A DNA stretch of 64,000 bases from Eulemur rufifrons (lineage: Eukaryota; Chordata; Mammalia; Primates; Lemuridae), in NCBI RefSeq assembly GCF_041146395.1, contig NC_091006.1, positions 6,144,001 to 6,208,000 on the forward strand. The letters are read 5' to 3'. Positions 25,112 through 43,173 of this stretch are shown in pieces. The translations under genes were made by a program, and so were the position numbers. The first letter of the stretch is position 1, and each line of letters starts with the position of its first letter. Below the pieces are notes generated by a model, which saw nothing but the letters and a program-made list of their open reading frames with translations, was not told the origin of the DNA and made no database searches.

Positions 25112-26840
25112 AGATGAAAGATCTCTACAAGGAGAACTACAAAATACTGATGAAAGAAATCCCTGATGACACAAACAAATGGAAAACATTCCATGTTCGT
25201 GGATTGGAAGAATCAATATTATTAAAAAGTGATTTACAGATTCAATGCAATTCCCATCAAAATACCATCATTTTTCACAGAATTAGAAAAAACAATCCTA
25301 AATTTCATATGGAATCAATAAAAGGGCCCAAATAGCCAATGCAATGCTAAGCAAAAAGAACAAATATGGAGGCATCACATTACCTGGCTTAAAATTATAC
25401 TACAAGGCTATAGTAACCAAGATGGCATGGTACTGGTACAAAAGTAGACATGTGGATCAATGGAAGAGAATAGAGAACCCAGAATCTCCATACTGTTTTC
25501 CATAGAGGTTGTATTCAATTGCATGCCCACTAACAGTGAATAAGCCTTCCATTTTCACCACATCTGTGCCATCATCTATTGTTTTTTGACTTTTTAATAA
25601 TGGCTATTCTGACAGGTATAAGATGGTATCTCATTGTGGTTTTAATTTGCATTTCCCTGGTGAGTGGTGTTGTTGAGCATTTTTCATGTTTCTTGGCCAT
25701 TTGTGTATCTTCTTTTGAAAAATGTATTTTCATGTCTTTTGCTCACTTTTTAAAAATATGGTTATTTGTTTTTTTTCTTGCTGATTTGTTTGAGTTCCTT
25801 CTAGATTTTGTTTTTTGTTTTTTGTTTTTTTTTTGTTGAGACAGAGTCTCACTTTGTTGCCCAGGCTAGAGTGAGTGCCGTGGCGTCAGGTTAGCTCACA
25901 GCAACCTCAAACTCCTGGGCTTAAGCGATCCTACTGCCTCAGCCTCCCGAGTAGCTGGGACTACAGGCATGCGCCACTATGCCCGGCTAATTTTTTCTAT
26001 ATAGATTTTTAGGTGTCCATATAATGTCTTTCTATTTTTAGTAGAGACGGGGTCTCGCTCAGGCTGGTCTCGAACTCCTGACCTTGAGCAATCCACCCGC
26101 CTCGGCCTCCCAGAGTGCTAGGATTACAGGCGTGAGCCACCGCGCCCGGCCTTCCTTCTAGATTTTGGATATTGGTTCTTTGTCAGATGCATAATTTGAG
26201 AATATATTCTCTCATTCTGTAGGTTGTCTATTTACTCTGTTATTTCTTTTGCTGCACAGAAACTTTTTGGCTTAATTAAGTTCCATTTATTTATTTTTGT
26301 TTTTGTTGTATTAATATTTGCTTTTGGGATCTTAGTCATAAATCCTTTGCCTAGCCAATGTCCAGAAGAGTTTTTCCTGAGTTTTCTTCTAGAATTTTGT
26401 GGTGTCAGGTCTTACATGTAAGTCTTTAATTCATCTTGAGTTAATTTTTGCATATGGTGAGAGAGAGGAATCCAGTTTCATTCTTCTGCATATGGCTCCC
26501 CAATTTTCCCACACCATTTATTGAATAGGGCAACCTTTCCCCAGTGTATATTTTTGTCTGCTTCGTTGAACATCAGTTGGTTATAGATGTATGTTTTTTT
26601 TAATTTTTAATTCTTTTATTATATTATTTTCTTTCTTTCTTTTTTTTTTTTTCTTTACATGGTCCTTTGTCAGTATGGTGTATGGTTTTATTTCTGGGTA
26701 CAATGTATACTATTTGGGTGACCGGTACACTAAAAGCCCCGGTACACTAAAAACACCACTATACAATTCATCCATGTAAGAAAAAAAACATTTGTACTCT
26801 CTAAATCTATTGAAATTAAAAAAAATTTTTTTTGAAAAAA
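25112..26840. mobile_element. Younger L1 nested in the older one, with an internally inverted segment
   Basis: Three L1 blocks: sense ORF2 at 25,112-25,480; antisense ORF2 and downstream sequence at 25,483-26,600 (holding an Alu); and a sense 3' end with A-rich tail at about 26,690-26,840. The right end of the inverted block, read in L1 sense, starts almost exactly where the first sense block stops, so the two were once contiguous. No intact frame remains. Confidence 0.65.
25811..26151 (-). mobile_element. Lemur-type Alu, antisense, inside the inverted L1 segment
   Basis: 16-base duplications (ttccttctagattttg) at 25,795-25,810 and 26,152-26,167 flank a full-length element. Confidence 0.92.
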
Positions 26841-26844
26841 TTTA

Positions 26845-27120
26845 AAAAGTTAAACATAAAATTACTGTATCTTTTTGTTTGTTTGTTTACTGTAGGTTGA
26901 GTATTGAGGAAAGAATTACCATGTCATCCAAGAATTCCAGATACATATCTAGATATAGATCCCAAAATAATTGAAAACATATACTTTAAACAAGTACATG
27001 TACATGCATTTTCATAGCAACACCATTCACAATAGCCAAAAGATGAAAACAGTCCAAATGTTCACCAACGGAAGCATGAGTAAACAAACTGCCTAAATAC
27101 ATACAGTAAAATATTATTCA
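26845..27120 (+). mobile_element. Older L1, sense, right part
   Basis: L1 phrases 'aatagccaaaagatgaaaac' and 'agtaaaatattattca' continue the older element after the nested insertion. About 190 bases of L1 between the two parts appear to be missing. Confidence 0.6.
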
Positions 27121-27165
27121 GTTGGGCATGGTGGCGCGTGCCTGTAGTCCCAGCTACTCAGGTGC
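27121..27165 (+). mobile_element. Alu fragment
   Basis: A 45-base piece of the Alu second half (gtgcctgtagtcccagctac) directly after the L1. Confidence 0.6.
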
Positions 27166-27503
27166 AATATCTACGAACCAATAGAGAAAGTAGGATTTGG
27201 GGGATAAAAAATTGGGGATCCTCTGCTTTATGTGGCATTTAAAGCCATTTAAAGCCATAGGACTGGATAAGATTTGTAAATAGTTTGTGCTTATTGGTTT
27301 AAACTTGGAGAAACACGTGGAAGGATGCACTGGGAAAGAGAATAGAGAGAAAGACCTAGGTTCAAAACCCAGATGTTAGTCATTGGAAAGGTTACCCAGT
27401 CCAGGCTTTGGCCTGTCTGTAAAACATGAAGAATAACATAGCTTTCTAAATGGCTCTTCATCGCCACCTCTGGGCTGTGAGGTGCCGTCCTAGGTGGAAC
27501 TTT

Positions 27504-28987
27504 TTTTTTTTTTTTTTTATTTCATCTTATTGTTATGGGGGATACAGAATTGCAGGTTACATACGTTGCCCATGTACCACCTTTCCCCCCAAGTCAGAGC
27601 TCCAGGAGTGTCCGTTCCCCAGGTAGTGCGTGTTGCACCCAACATGTAGGTATATGTCCATCCCCCCCCACCTCCCAACTTTTTTTTTTTTCATGGTTCT
27701 TGTATGAATTCTAATTAAGAGACATTACATTCAGAATTATAGCACTCAGTGATAATTTTCAGAAGACTATAACAGCTTCTTTGCCACTTAAGGGGTACAT
27801 AGGGTGCAGCTGTTTACTTGAATGTATTCTTTTTTTTTTCTTTTTTTTATTTTTTATTATTTTCTTTTCCACATATCTAACGCCACTGTAGAATGTATTC
27901 TTAAGTGACTGACTATTGCCACTCTAATGTTCCTAGTCATAGCTCTGTTACAGGTTACTGACAAGTTCATGTTCCAGACTTTCTTTGCCAACACAGATTA
28001 ATTACAAGACAGCTACCCCCAAAGTTCTTAGGGTGAATTGGGAAAGGTCCGGTTAAATGAGGAAACAGGCCATTCCTTGGTAAAAGTTTGTAGTTTTCTT
28101 TCCCAATACATCTTCTTTTTATTGAGAACTTCCATTTTTATCCTTGTGTTCCTCCTCTGCCATCTCATACTCTCGCTCTATCTGCTGGATTTTGGCCACA
28201 TGCACCTCATTCATTTGTATCAGCTGCAGTTGTCAGATGGACATTTGTTGATGGTGTTCTTCCTCATGCATCTTTTTTAAAGCACTTTCCTGAGAGGTTT
28301 TGCTCCTGTAGTTTTTATTGGCTGTTATTCTGACAGCTGAACACGAGGGTTCAGGTTGGGAGGTCCCCTCACATACTGGAAAATGTATGAACTCTTTCTC
28401 ATCATCGCACAGTTCTTTATTTGAAACAGCAAATGATTCTTGGGCTGCAGCATCAGGGTGGCATTCCGGCTCTTCCTCCGGAGGACTCTGTAGGAAGTAG
28501 AGCTGCTCCGAGAGCATGTTGACAATCTTCTCCTTCCCTAAGACGCAGGTACTCAGAAGTGGGCTGACACACTCCGTTCTACTTTCTCTCTCCTTTCATG
28601 GGCCATGATTTTTTTGGTCCGAGCCTTGATGTTCTCCCAGAACTTCTTCAGCTGTTTGAAATCCCGCAGCTGAGAGTTGTATTCGTTGGCAAGCGCTTGC
28701 CAGGTAGGTTGCTTGAGGTCAATAGTTCGCGCATCACTTTTCTTACATTCCAGCACATATTTGTACTTTTTCTAAAGCAAACAAAATGCTCTTTTCCAAC
28801 TCTGAGTATTTAGCAGCTTTTATAATTTCGTTGTTTTGTATTTTCCATTATATTTCTCCTGGCCGTTAGCTATCCGAGTCCCATGGTGGCGCGCGCGGGC
28901 GGCCGCCCGGCGCCGGGCCTGCAGAGCGAGGGTCGCAGCGGTTGGCCCGGGACGCCCGCCCTGCCGGCACACGGCTGCCGCACCCTC
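27504..28987 (-). mobile_element. Retroposed unit: MSANTD3 mRNA copy joined to an L1-like 3' end
   Basis: The same 11-mer, ggtggaacttt, occurs at 27,493-27,503 and 28,988-28,998 and marks the target-site duplication. Between the copies, read on the minus strand, lie a GC-rich 5'UTR (28,987 to about 28,850), the MSANTD3 coding remnant, its 3'UTR down to a T-run at about 27,680-27,690 (poly-A on the minus strand), then about 160 bases resembling a lemur L1 3' end (27,519-27,679), and a second T-run at 27,501-27,518. The duplication is seen directly; assigning the 160-base piece to L1 is from memory of lemur sequences. Confidence 0.75.
28028..28841 (-). pseudogene. MSANTD3 processed pseudogene, coding remnant
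   Basis: Intronless minus-strand copy of MSANTD3, a Myb/SANT-like DNA-binding domain protein. Recognisable stretches: [55 protein letters not shown], then the C-terminus [10 protein letters not shown] with a stop at 28,028-28,030. It is dead: the original start codon reads ATA (28,839-28,841); the frame is shifted shortly after the start and again near 28,560 by an extra GT; and a premature TGA follows the MSI codons near 28,230. Four residues after EYNSQ are also missing relative to the form I remember. The full retrocopy with UTRs spans about 27,691-28,987. Confidence 0.9.
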
Positions 28988-29161
28988 GGTGGAACTTTCA
29001 AGACAGTAACGTAGCGTCCCAAACACTCAGGCTGAAGCCAGAGCAGCCATATTGATTACGGGAAGGGGTGGGGCGTTGCGACGGCTGTCATTTTCAGTTA
29101 GGCAAAACGACGGCTTTCGGTCACCATCTTGAGTGACAACGGAGGCGGAGCTCCAATTGAC

Positions 29162-36043
<6,882 letters not shown>

Positions 36044-36101
36044 GCCCACCGGGCGGGGCGGGGCACGCCTTATTTAAAAGTTACAGTGCAGGGTTTCCTT
36101 C

Positions 36102-36107
36102 AATAAA
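36102..36107 (+). terminator. PSMD8 polyadenylation signal
   Basis: An AATAAA hexamer lies 59 bases past the PSMD8 stop. The 3'UTR is therefore very short, as expected for this housekeeping gene. Confidence 0.9.
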
Positions 36108-36124
36108 GGTGGATTGACATTCTC

Positions 36125-36920
36125 GGTTCTGGGCCCTGTCTCCCCAATTGGAGTGGTGGGAAGACAAGTTCGTATCTCTGAAGAACTTACAGTTTTGGGG
36201 CCCTCAGAGGTTAGAGATAACACTCTCCCCCTGGATCAGCCTCTGTCCAGTGGCCATTGCTAAGAGTCCCAAACACAAGTGCCCACTGTAGGGCCTCGCA
36301 GCACAGTGGACACGTGGGAATTCTCGGCCAGTACACCAGGCTTTTTCAATGAAGGGGGTGAGGTGTCCCGTTTTTTTTAAATGTTGGCAATAAATTAAAT
36401 AATTATGAAAATGATGTGCAATGGAACTCATCTGTGGGCTACCTGTTTGAGCCCTCTGTGGAGTGAGAGGTGTGGGTCCAGGCATGGGCGTGCCCTGGTT
36501 CCCACTCTGCCACATCCCCCAGCCTATGTTTCCTGTCTTGACATTCTTGGCAAGGTGTTTGAGGCACAGAGTCCAAATCTGGCTGAGCCCTTTATGGGAT
36601 GAGATTTTCAAGAAAGTTCCAGAGTCAGTTTTCCCAACTGTAAACTGAGAACGATCATATCTTTCCAAAGTGGTTTGTGCTGAATTCTAAGCTTAGCACC
36701 AGGTCAGCTCAGCGAGGGGCTTCTGGTAGGTATTAAGGAGAATGAGCCTACCCCCGCCCTGGGCCCAGCAGTCTGGATGCTGGGTGAATGGAACCTCAGT
36801 TGTTGCTGCTCTGGGTTCACCCTCTTACCATTCCCAGGATGTGCTTTCATGAAGCCATGCCCCACCCAACCCCTTCAACCCTCAGCAGGTGACTGGCAGG
36901 CTGCTAGGATCTGTATTGGT
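36125..36920 (+). other. PSMD8-GGN intergenic spacer
   Basis: Unique sequence between two convergent genes. I see no gene, promoter or recognisable repeat in it. Confidence 0.55.
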
Positions 36921-36923
36921 AGT

Positions 36924-36929
36924 TTTATT
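36924..36929 (-). terminator. GGN polyadenylation signal
   Basis: On the minus strand an AATAAA (TTTATT on +) lies 38 bases past the GGN stop codon. PSMD8 and GGN are convergent, with only about 800 bases between their signals. Confidence 0.8.
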
Positions 36930-36967
36930 GGCACGGAGGGGAAGGTGGAGGGTGCTGTGCAGACCGC

Positions 36968-39869
36968 TCAGTTGGAGTGAGTGGCCTGCAAGTCGTAGTG
37001 CTCCAGCCCAGCTACTAGGGAGCCGGCCAGCTTGATGGTGGCGACCCAGGGCGGCTCACTCAGGTGGTTGGTAGGTGTTCTCAGCCTAGGGGGAGGGTAG
37101 AGTCAGCAGGGCCGGGCTGCGTAGCCAGGCTCTTACCCGTTCGAGAGCTTCACTTTCCCCATCTGAATAAAGAAACTTCTGAAGGCCATGTCTGAATATC
37201 CCAAAGGCAGTTTAGGGCAGGGCTGTATCCACTTAATCTTAGTGGGAAAGCAGGGGCTGAGGCTTGGTGATAGTGTCCCAGCTGAGCCCCAAGAGGTCCA
37301 GAGCAGAGTCACCTAGTGACTCTGTCCTTAGGAGCAAAGGTCAGACTCTGGTGACCATATCAAGTTGTCCAGTGTGGGGTTAATGGGTAGCTGGAGGACA
37401 GTGTCTCCCCTGCTGTGGGGACTCTGCTGCACAAGAGCTGGGACATCAGTGCCCTCTGGTGGCCACAGCCTTGAGTCCCAGAGTCAGAAGTTGCCAAAGG
37501 TGGGAGGGGTCAGGAATCTGAGGAACTAGGCTAGGGCTTCCCCTGTGTCTAGGAAAGTTGGGGGGCCTACATTTACCCCCCATTTGGTTCCAGGAAGATA
37601 GTTATCTCCTTCCCTCTGATCCCTGGAGAGCTTGGGACATGATCCCTCTTGGTGTCCTCAGGGACAGGGTCAAGGCAGTGTATAGGGGCAGGCCAGCTGG
37701 GACCAGCTTCCCTCCCTGATGGCTCTGGAGAGTAACAGAAGGGCCAAGGGTCAACTTGGGTATGTGGATACCATAGGGCTGGGCCAAGGTGTCCCCCCCT
37801 CTCCTGTTAGGGGCCAGTATGAGATCAAGGCTCCTCTTGGTCCTGAAAGATGGGAGCTCAGCTAGGTTTGAGATGTGGCCAAGAGGAAGGCAAAGGGTCA
37901 GGACACCAAAGGGCTAAGTAGGCCTCTATCCAGGAAAGTCTAAGATTCAGGATTTCGAGGGGTATTCCCTCCCTTCCCTACTCCCCGACCTTCCTCACCA
38001 GGCAGAAACGTTGCGTGGCAGGCGGCGATGGCCTGGCTGGTGGCGGCAGTAACACTTGCAGGGACAAGAGTTAAGCACCTGGAAGGGCGGCCAGTGCCGC
38101 GCAGCGCCGATGTTAGCTGCCCCAGCCAGAGGGGCCCCGTTGACACCATTCCCTCTACCGCCGCTGTCAGTCATGGTAGCTGTAGTTCGTTCGCGAGGAC
38201 CATCGCCTGGCACGCCATCTTCGCGGGTCGCGCCCCGGGCCGTGCGGGAACCCTTGTTTCTACGTGTGCGGGCCTTGATGGGTGCGGGCGTGGGCGCGGG
38301 CGGGGGCGCAGGCAGCGACGGCTCGGCAGTGGCTGGTGTTGGAGCCGGGGCTGGGGCCTGGTCGGCAGCCAAGGCGGCGGGCAGAGCAGGGGCTGGGGCG
38401 GGAGCCAGGGCTGGCTCCACGTGGCTGAGGCCTGGGGTAGGCGGGAGCACCACCGGCAGCGGCGCTGGCTGGAGCGCCGGCGGCGGCGGCGGCGTGGGCG
38501 GCGGCGGGGGCGGTGGTGTGGGTGGTGGTGCGGGCGGCGGCGGCGGCGGGGGTAAATCCTGCAGGCCTGGAGGCCCGGGGCGCTCGGGCTCGCCATTGGT
38601 GGGCGCCGGGAAGATGAACATAGGCGGCGCCAGCAAGGCAGGTGCGGGCCTCCGGGGCCCGGGAGCTGAGTGCATCTGCCCTGGTGGTGACGGAGGGGAG
38701 CCCCAGGGCCCCGAGAGCGCTGCTGCGCGCCGTCGGGGCGCCCCAACGCCTCCAGCAGCCCCGTTGAAGCGAAAGTGGCGTTCAGGGCCATCGGTAGGGC
38801 TCACCCAGTCGAATTTAGGCTTTGAACCTGGGAAGGTGGTGTAGGGTGGCGGCGGTAGGACTCGGGCGTGGGACGCGGACGCCGAAGGGGTACTAGAACA
38901 CCCTTCGCCGTCTCCATCACCTCCCTCGGTTTCCTGTGCCCCTCGAGGGACCTCTGCCAAGGGTCGAGCGGCTCCAGGAGCCAGAGGCCCTTGCTTCAGG
39001 ACCTCGGCATAAGAGATGGCACCGGAGGCGGCGAAGAGGCCTCCGCCTCCGCCGCTCCCGAGCGGGGCTTTGGCTGCTAAGGAACCTGAGGCTGCCGCAG
39101 GGGTAAACGGAGGCCCCGACTTGAAGGTGACTTTACATAGCAGGCTCAGGCCGGACTCGGAAGCCGCAGGCCTGGCCATTTCGCCTTCGCCTTCTTGGGG
39201 AGGTGCCCCTCCTCGAGCCCCGCCAGCGGTCTGGCCCTCGCTGCAGTGCCCAACGTGGCTTTCCGTGGGGGTTGCGGCGGGTGTGGCCAAAGCAGGAGTG
39301 ATCCTGCGGTTCAAGAGCTGCCAGTCGGTAGGTGGCGGTGGTGACGGCTTCCGCGGCTCCAAAGGCGGCTGAGGTGGGGGTGGGACCCTCGGGACCGGGT
39401 CCTTTTCGGTTAGTTGCCGGGGCGGTGGCGGCAGCGGGCGGAGGCTTGGAGGGTCACCCTGGCCGCGATGGCTCGCCTCTAGCAGGTCGCGGATCCGGGG
39501 CACCGGAGTGTCGGTGGGTTTTCGCCACTTAGACGGTGCGGGCAACGGGGTCCCCATGGGGGGCGGGGGTGGTGTGGAGACCGCAGCCGCAGCCGCCTCC
39601 TCTGGAGGAGGCGTCACTGGCGAGGGCAGGTCTAAGGTCAGGGGCAGGGGCGAGGGTGAGGTCTGGGGCTCCGGAGGTACCAGGAGTCCCGGTGGCGCGG
39701 AGCTGCTAGGGAACCAGACACCCAGCCCTCGAGCCAGGCGCATGGCCGGGGAGGAAAGGATCACCTCGGGCTCCACCAGGGACGTCCGGCGGGAGTTGGA
39801 GGCGCGGTCCGAGGCCTGCTCTTTTCGGGAGCCCCCGCCCGCGGACGGCTCCGACTGCACGTTCCCCAT
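36968..39869 (-). CDS. GGN: GGN, gametogenetin
   Basis: Testis-specific, proline-rich protein reported to bind FANCL and other germ-cell proteins. Two coding exons on the minus strand: 39869-37999 (623 codons plus 2 bases) and 37085-36968 (1 base plus 38 codons and stop), spliced GT-AG with the split codon giving Trp; about 662 residues in all. The start MGNVQSEPSAGG and the terminal motif LEHYDLQATHSN are recognisable. The protein has no globular domain that I can see. It is rich in Pro, Ala and Ser, with polyproline runs encoded around 38,470-38,550. Near the end of the large exon lies a basic Cys-containing stretch (CPCKCYCRH). A short 5'UTR intron is possible (acceptor near 39,890, donor near 39,966). 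The high GC content creates long accidental ORFs on the other strand, which I do not annotate. Confidence 0.95.
37086..37998 (-). other. GGN intron between its two coding exons
   Basis: Unique sequence with GT-AG ends on the minus strand. The human gene may have further non-coding structure; I see no additional coding exon here. Confidence 0.6.
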
Positions 39870-40019
39870 TTCCGACAGAGGTCGGGGACTGTGGTCAGAA
39901 AACCTTCAGCCAGTCAGTCTGCCAGGGCTGTGGGGACCCCACGCGGCTGGCTGTACTTGGTCTTACCGGTCCGGACCGGCCCCGACCCTGTTCTCCAAGA
40001 TCCGCTCAGGCCCTAGTCC

Positions 40020-41470
40020 CTGGCTCTCAACGTTCACGCTTTCTTCCCCATGGCCCCACACAGCCACTGTTCGGACACTTAGGTCCCAACCCCTTAATGT
40101 ACTAAGGTACTATGCCTGTACCCTTGGCTGGTTCCTCAGATCACTTTGGCCACGTCCCAAGTAGCCAGGCTCCAAAACTAGTCTTGCCTGCCTTCTTGTC
40201 AGTCTCTCCGGCCACATCACTAGTGATGGTTATGCCCAGTAGCCTACAAGTCCTAAAAGGAGTTCAAGTTTCTCTCGCAGCACACTGGCCTGGCTCCAGA
40301 GCCCCAGGCCACGCCCCGCTTTCTGGTCCCGCCCCCGATTGTCGGGGAATCGGGCCTCATTCCCACCCTCACCCCACATCCGATACGGCCCCGCCTCTGC
40401 CTAACAAATACCAGGTATTCTGGTCATACTAATCTCTCAATCCTCGCCTCTAACCCTCTGATGCTCTCTTCTCACTCTGTCGATCTTTGGATCCCGCCCT
40501 TATCCCAGGTAGCGTCAGATTCTCAGGCCTTACTCCTGAATTTCTTTTGCCGCTCCCGGTGTATTAGCAGGTTTCAACACTCAGGCTCCACCCCTTTTCC
40601 TAAGCTCCGCCCTGGCTCCGCCTCCACCCCGAGGGCCCCACTCACCGACTCCTCCAGCCGACCAGAGTTCAGACCGCGGCCCCCTGGGCCCAGGGCAGGG
40701 TGGGGAACGGCCGTAGCAGAAATTAACCGAAAAGAACGGGGGTGAAGGCAAGTGGGCGAGACAGCGAGGGTGGACCCCGAGATCTAGGCCCCGCCCTCGG
40801 GCTCGAGGCCCCGCCCTTCTGAGAGCCAGCTTGAGCCCGGTCCCTCACGAACCTGGATCTCCCTTTGAAATACTTTGATGATGTCTTCTTCCCCGCCCCG
40901 AGGCCTTCTAGTCCTAAACTCCACCCCTTCAGGGCGTTCTCCGTAGCTCCTCCCCTTCAGAATGCTCCGCCCCTCTCCGTTATTCCCTCCCGAGGCCCCG
41001 CCCATTACGAACACTGCTACGTAGCTCCTCCCTCTTGGATCTCTCATCTGCCCCACCCCTCAGGCAATTTACCTCTAAGCTCCGCCTTTTTAAGACCCCC
41101 GCAACTGCTCTTCCCAAGACCCTATCCTTCCTCCCTCCCGCCAAGGAGGCCCATCCGCCCTGGACCCGCCCCTTCCATGACGCACGCGCCTGTCCGCGCC
41201 TTCAGCGTATAAACCTGCTCCTCACCCGGGCCCTCCGACCCCGCCCCCTTCTGAGTGCTCCCTCCTGGCCCCACCCCTTTTCGAACCCTGCCAGGCACCC
41301 AGCCCCTCCCGTTCAGAACCCAAAGCGTAGACCACCGCCTCTTTAGAATCCTGAGACCGGTCCCTGTTCCTGTCCCCTCCTCACATCATCAGGGATCAAT
41401 GGCGCAGATGGGTACAAAAGTGGGGGATCCCCTCTGGATCTTAAGAAAATGGGGGTTGGGGGGCTGTACG
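40020..41470 (+). repeat. Degenerate GC-box array between GGN and SPRED3
   Basis: Short runs such as ccccgccc, ctccgccc and ccacccc recur every few tens of bases from about 40,290 to 41,340, separated by variable AT-richer pieces. The layout resembles a decayed tandem repeat more than a conventional promoter. Confidence 0.45.
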
Positions 41471-41479
41471 CTGGAGCGA

Positions 41480-41880
41480 GTGCCGGGCTCTAGGACCCAG
41501 CGGGCAAGTACGCCCGCCGCGCTCTTACCCCTCCCCCAAGCCGCCCCCTCCCCCCCCGCCCGTCTCCCAGGTTCCCCCTCCCTCCCCCCTCACCCCGGCT
41601 CCCGGTGCCCGTCTCCAGCGCCGCCGGAGCCAGCGAGGGAGCCGGAGCGAACAGGAGGAGGAGCAGGCCGCGTCGCCGCCGCTCGGAGCCCGGCCGGAGC
41701 CTCCCAGGCAGGTGCCGAGGGGGGCGAGGGGGCGGGGGCTGACAGACCGGCTGTACCGATGAGGGGGCGGTCAGGACCGCGCTGCGCCTTCTGCCCACCG
41801 GGCGCCCCCCCGGACCCCGGCTGGGAGGACAAGGGAGTGGAGACCCCCAAACTGCGCGGCAGCCATTTGGGGTACCAGTC
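41480..41880 (+). promoter_or_regulatory. Candidate SPRED3 CpG-island promoter and 5' exon
   Basis: A dense GC/CpG block lies 1.3 kb upstream of the first recognised SPRED3 coding exon, between the divergent GGN and SPRED3 genes. It has many GC-box-like runs and no long conserved reading frame. Assigning it to SPRED3 rests on position and composition only; it might also serve GGN. Confidence 0.5.
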
Positions 41881-43173
41881 TCCATTTGGGGGACCTGGAA
41901 TTCCTCTGAGGACTCCCCATTCACAAAATTCCGTCCTGGACCCCCACCATTGAGGAACTCAGAGGACCACTCCCCCCAGGGAACATGGATGTGTGGGGAG
42001 CGTAGGACACCCTGAAATCCCGGTGCCCCATTCCAGCTAGGCCCTGGGGGGACCCCTGCCCTCTTTCCCTACTTCACCTGTTGTCGGGGGAGGCGGGCGG
42101 ACAAAGGAAGCAGCGTCACGTGACTGCTCATTCACAAAATCCCATCCCATTGAGTAAAGGGGGCTGGGGGCGCTGCGGCCGCCCCTTCCCCTCCTGAAGG
42201 GCCGGGGAAGCCCGGCAGCTTGCAGGTGGGGGAGGGGGCTAGAGCGCGCCTGGGTCCCTAAGGTCGGGACGCCAGGGTTCCGTGCTGGGAGGCAGTGAGG
42301 GGCTAGACGCTGATCCCGATTACTGGGTAGAGGGCTACATCCCCTGAGCTGGGGGGCGGGGTAAAATGGTTCTGAAGGATGCTGGGGCTGGGGTGGGGGA
42401 GGGATCAATCTCTTCCCCCCATCTCTCCCCCTTGGCTTCCTTTGGCTGGGGCCTGAGGGAGCAGCCTTGATTTTTGTGAATGAAATGCTCTCTGGATGTG
42501 TCTTCGGTTGCCGGTTTCTGACTTCCTCTGCCTCCATCTCCCTCTCGGCCTCTCTTTCTGGCCATTTCTTGTTCTCTCCCCGTTCGCTGCCTATCTCCCG
42601 TTGCTGGGTGACTCAGTGAGCTTTGCATCCGGTCTCATTCATAAATCCGGGAAGGGGTGGGGGGGAAAGAGCCTGGGTTTCTCACCCAGCCTGTGGCCTG
42701 GACGACAGGGTGCGGAGGCAGTGTTGGGGGGACTGGAGCTCAGTTGATGGGCCCAGAGAAAATACATATGCGCAGGCACCCAGCTGTGAGGGGGAACGCT
42801 GGGTGGGGCCGTGGGTATGTGCTGAGCGAGAAGGAGACAGGGTTGATAGGGGATGCACAGGAGGGGGAGGGGAAGTGGAAAACCAAGGCTATGGGGGTGG
42901 GGATGGAAAGATGGGGGAAAGGTGGGTATGGAGAGAAAAGGTAGACATAGAAAAGAAGGTAGACATAGGAGAAGATAGAAGGCATGAGCAAGAAAGTAGC
43001 CGTGCGGGAGAGGGTGGACATGGGGGAGAAGGTGTGTATTGGTAGCTTAGGGTGCAGTGGATCTAGATGTGAGAGATGAAGATGGAGGGGAGATGAAGGT
43101 TGGGGAAACATTCAGTGGGAGAGCAGGACTTGAGTTCACTGACTGTCATCCCTGTCGCCCGCCCCCCAGGTAC

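Noticed and set aside
25579..26779. Several hydrophobic ORFs (Phe/Leu/Ile-rich)
   Set aside because: They come from reading T-rich antisense L1 and Alu sequence and are not genes.
28038..28280. Short + strand ORF with a hydrophobic middle that looks like a small membrane protein
   Set aside because: It is the reverse strand of the MSANTD3 pseudogene coding remnant.
38028..38844. Long ORFs on the + strand (up to 262 codons) opposite GGN
   Set aside because: They are mirror images of the GGN proline/alanine codons in GC-rich DNA, are low in complexity (Gly/Arg runs) and have no splice or promoter context.
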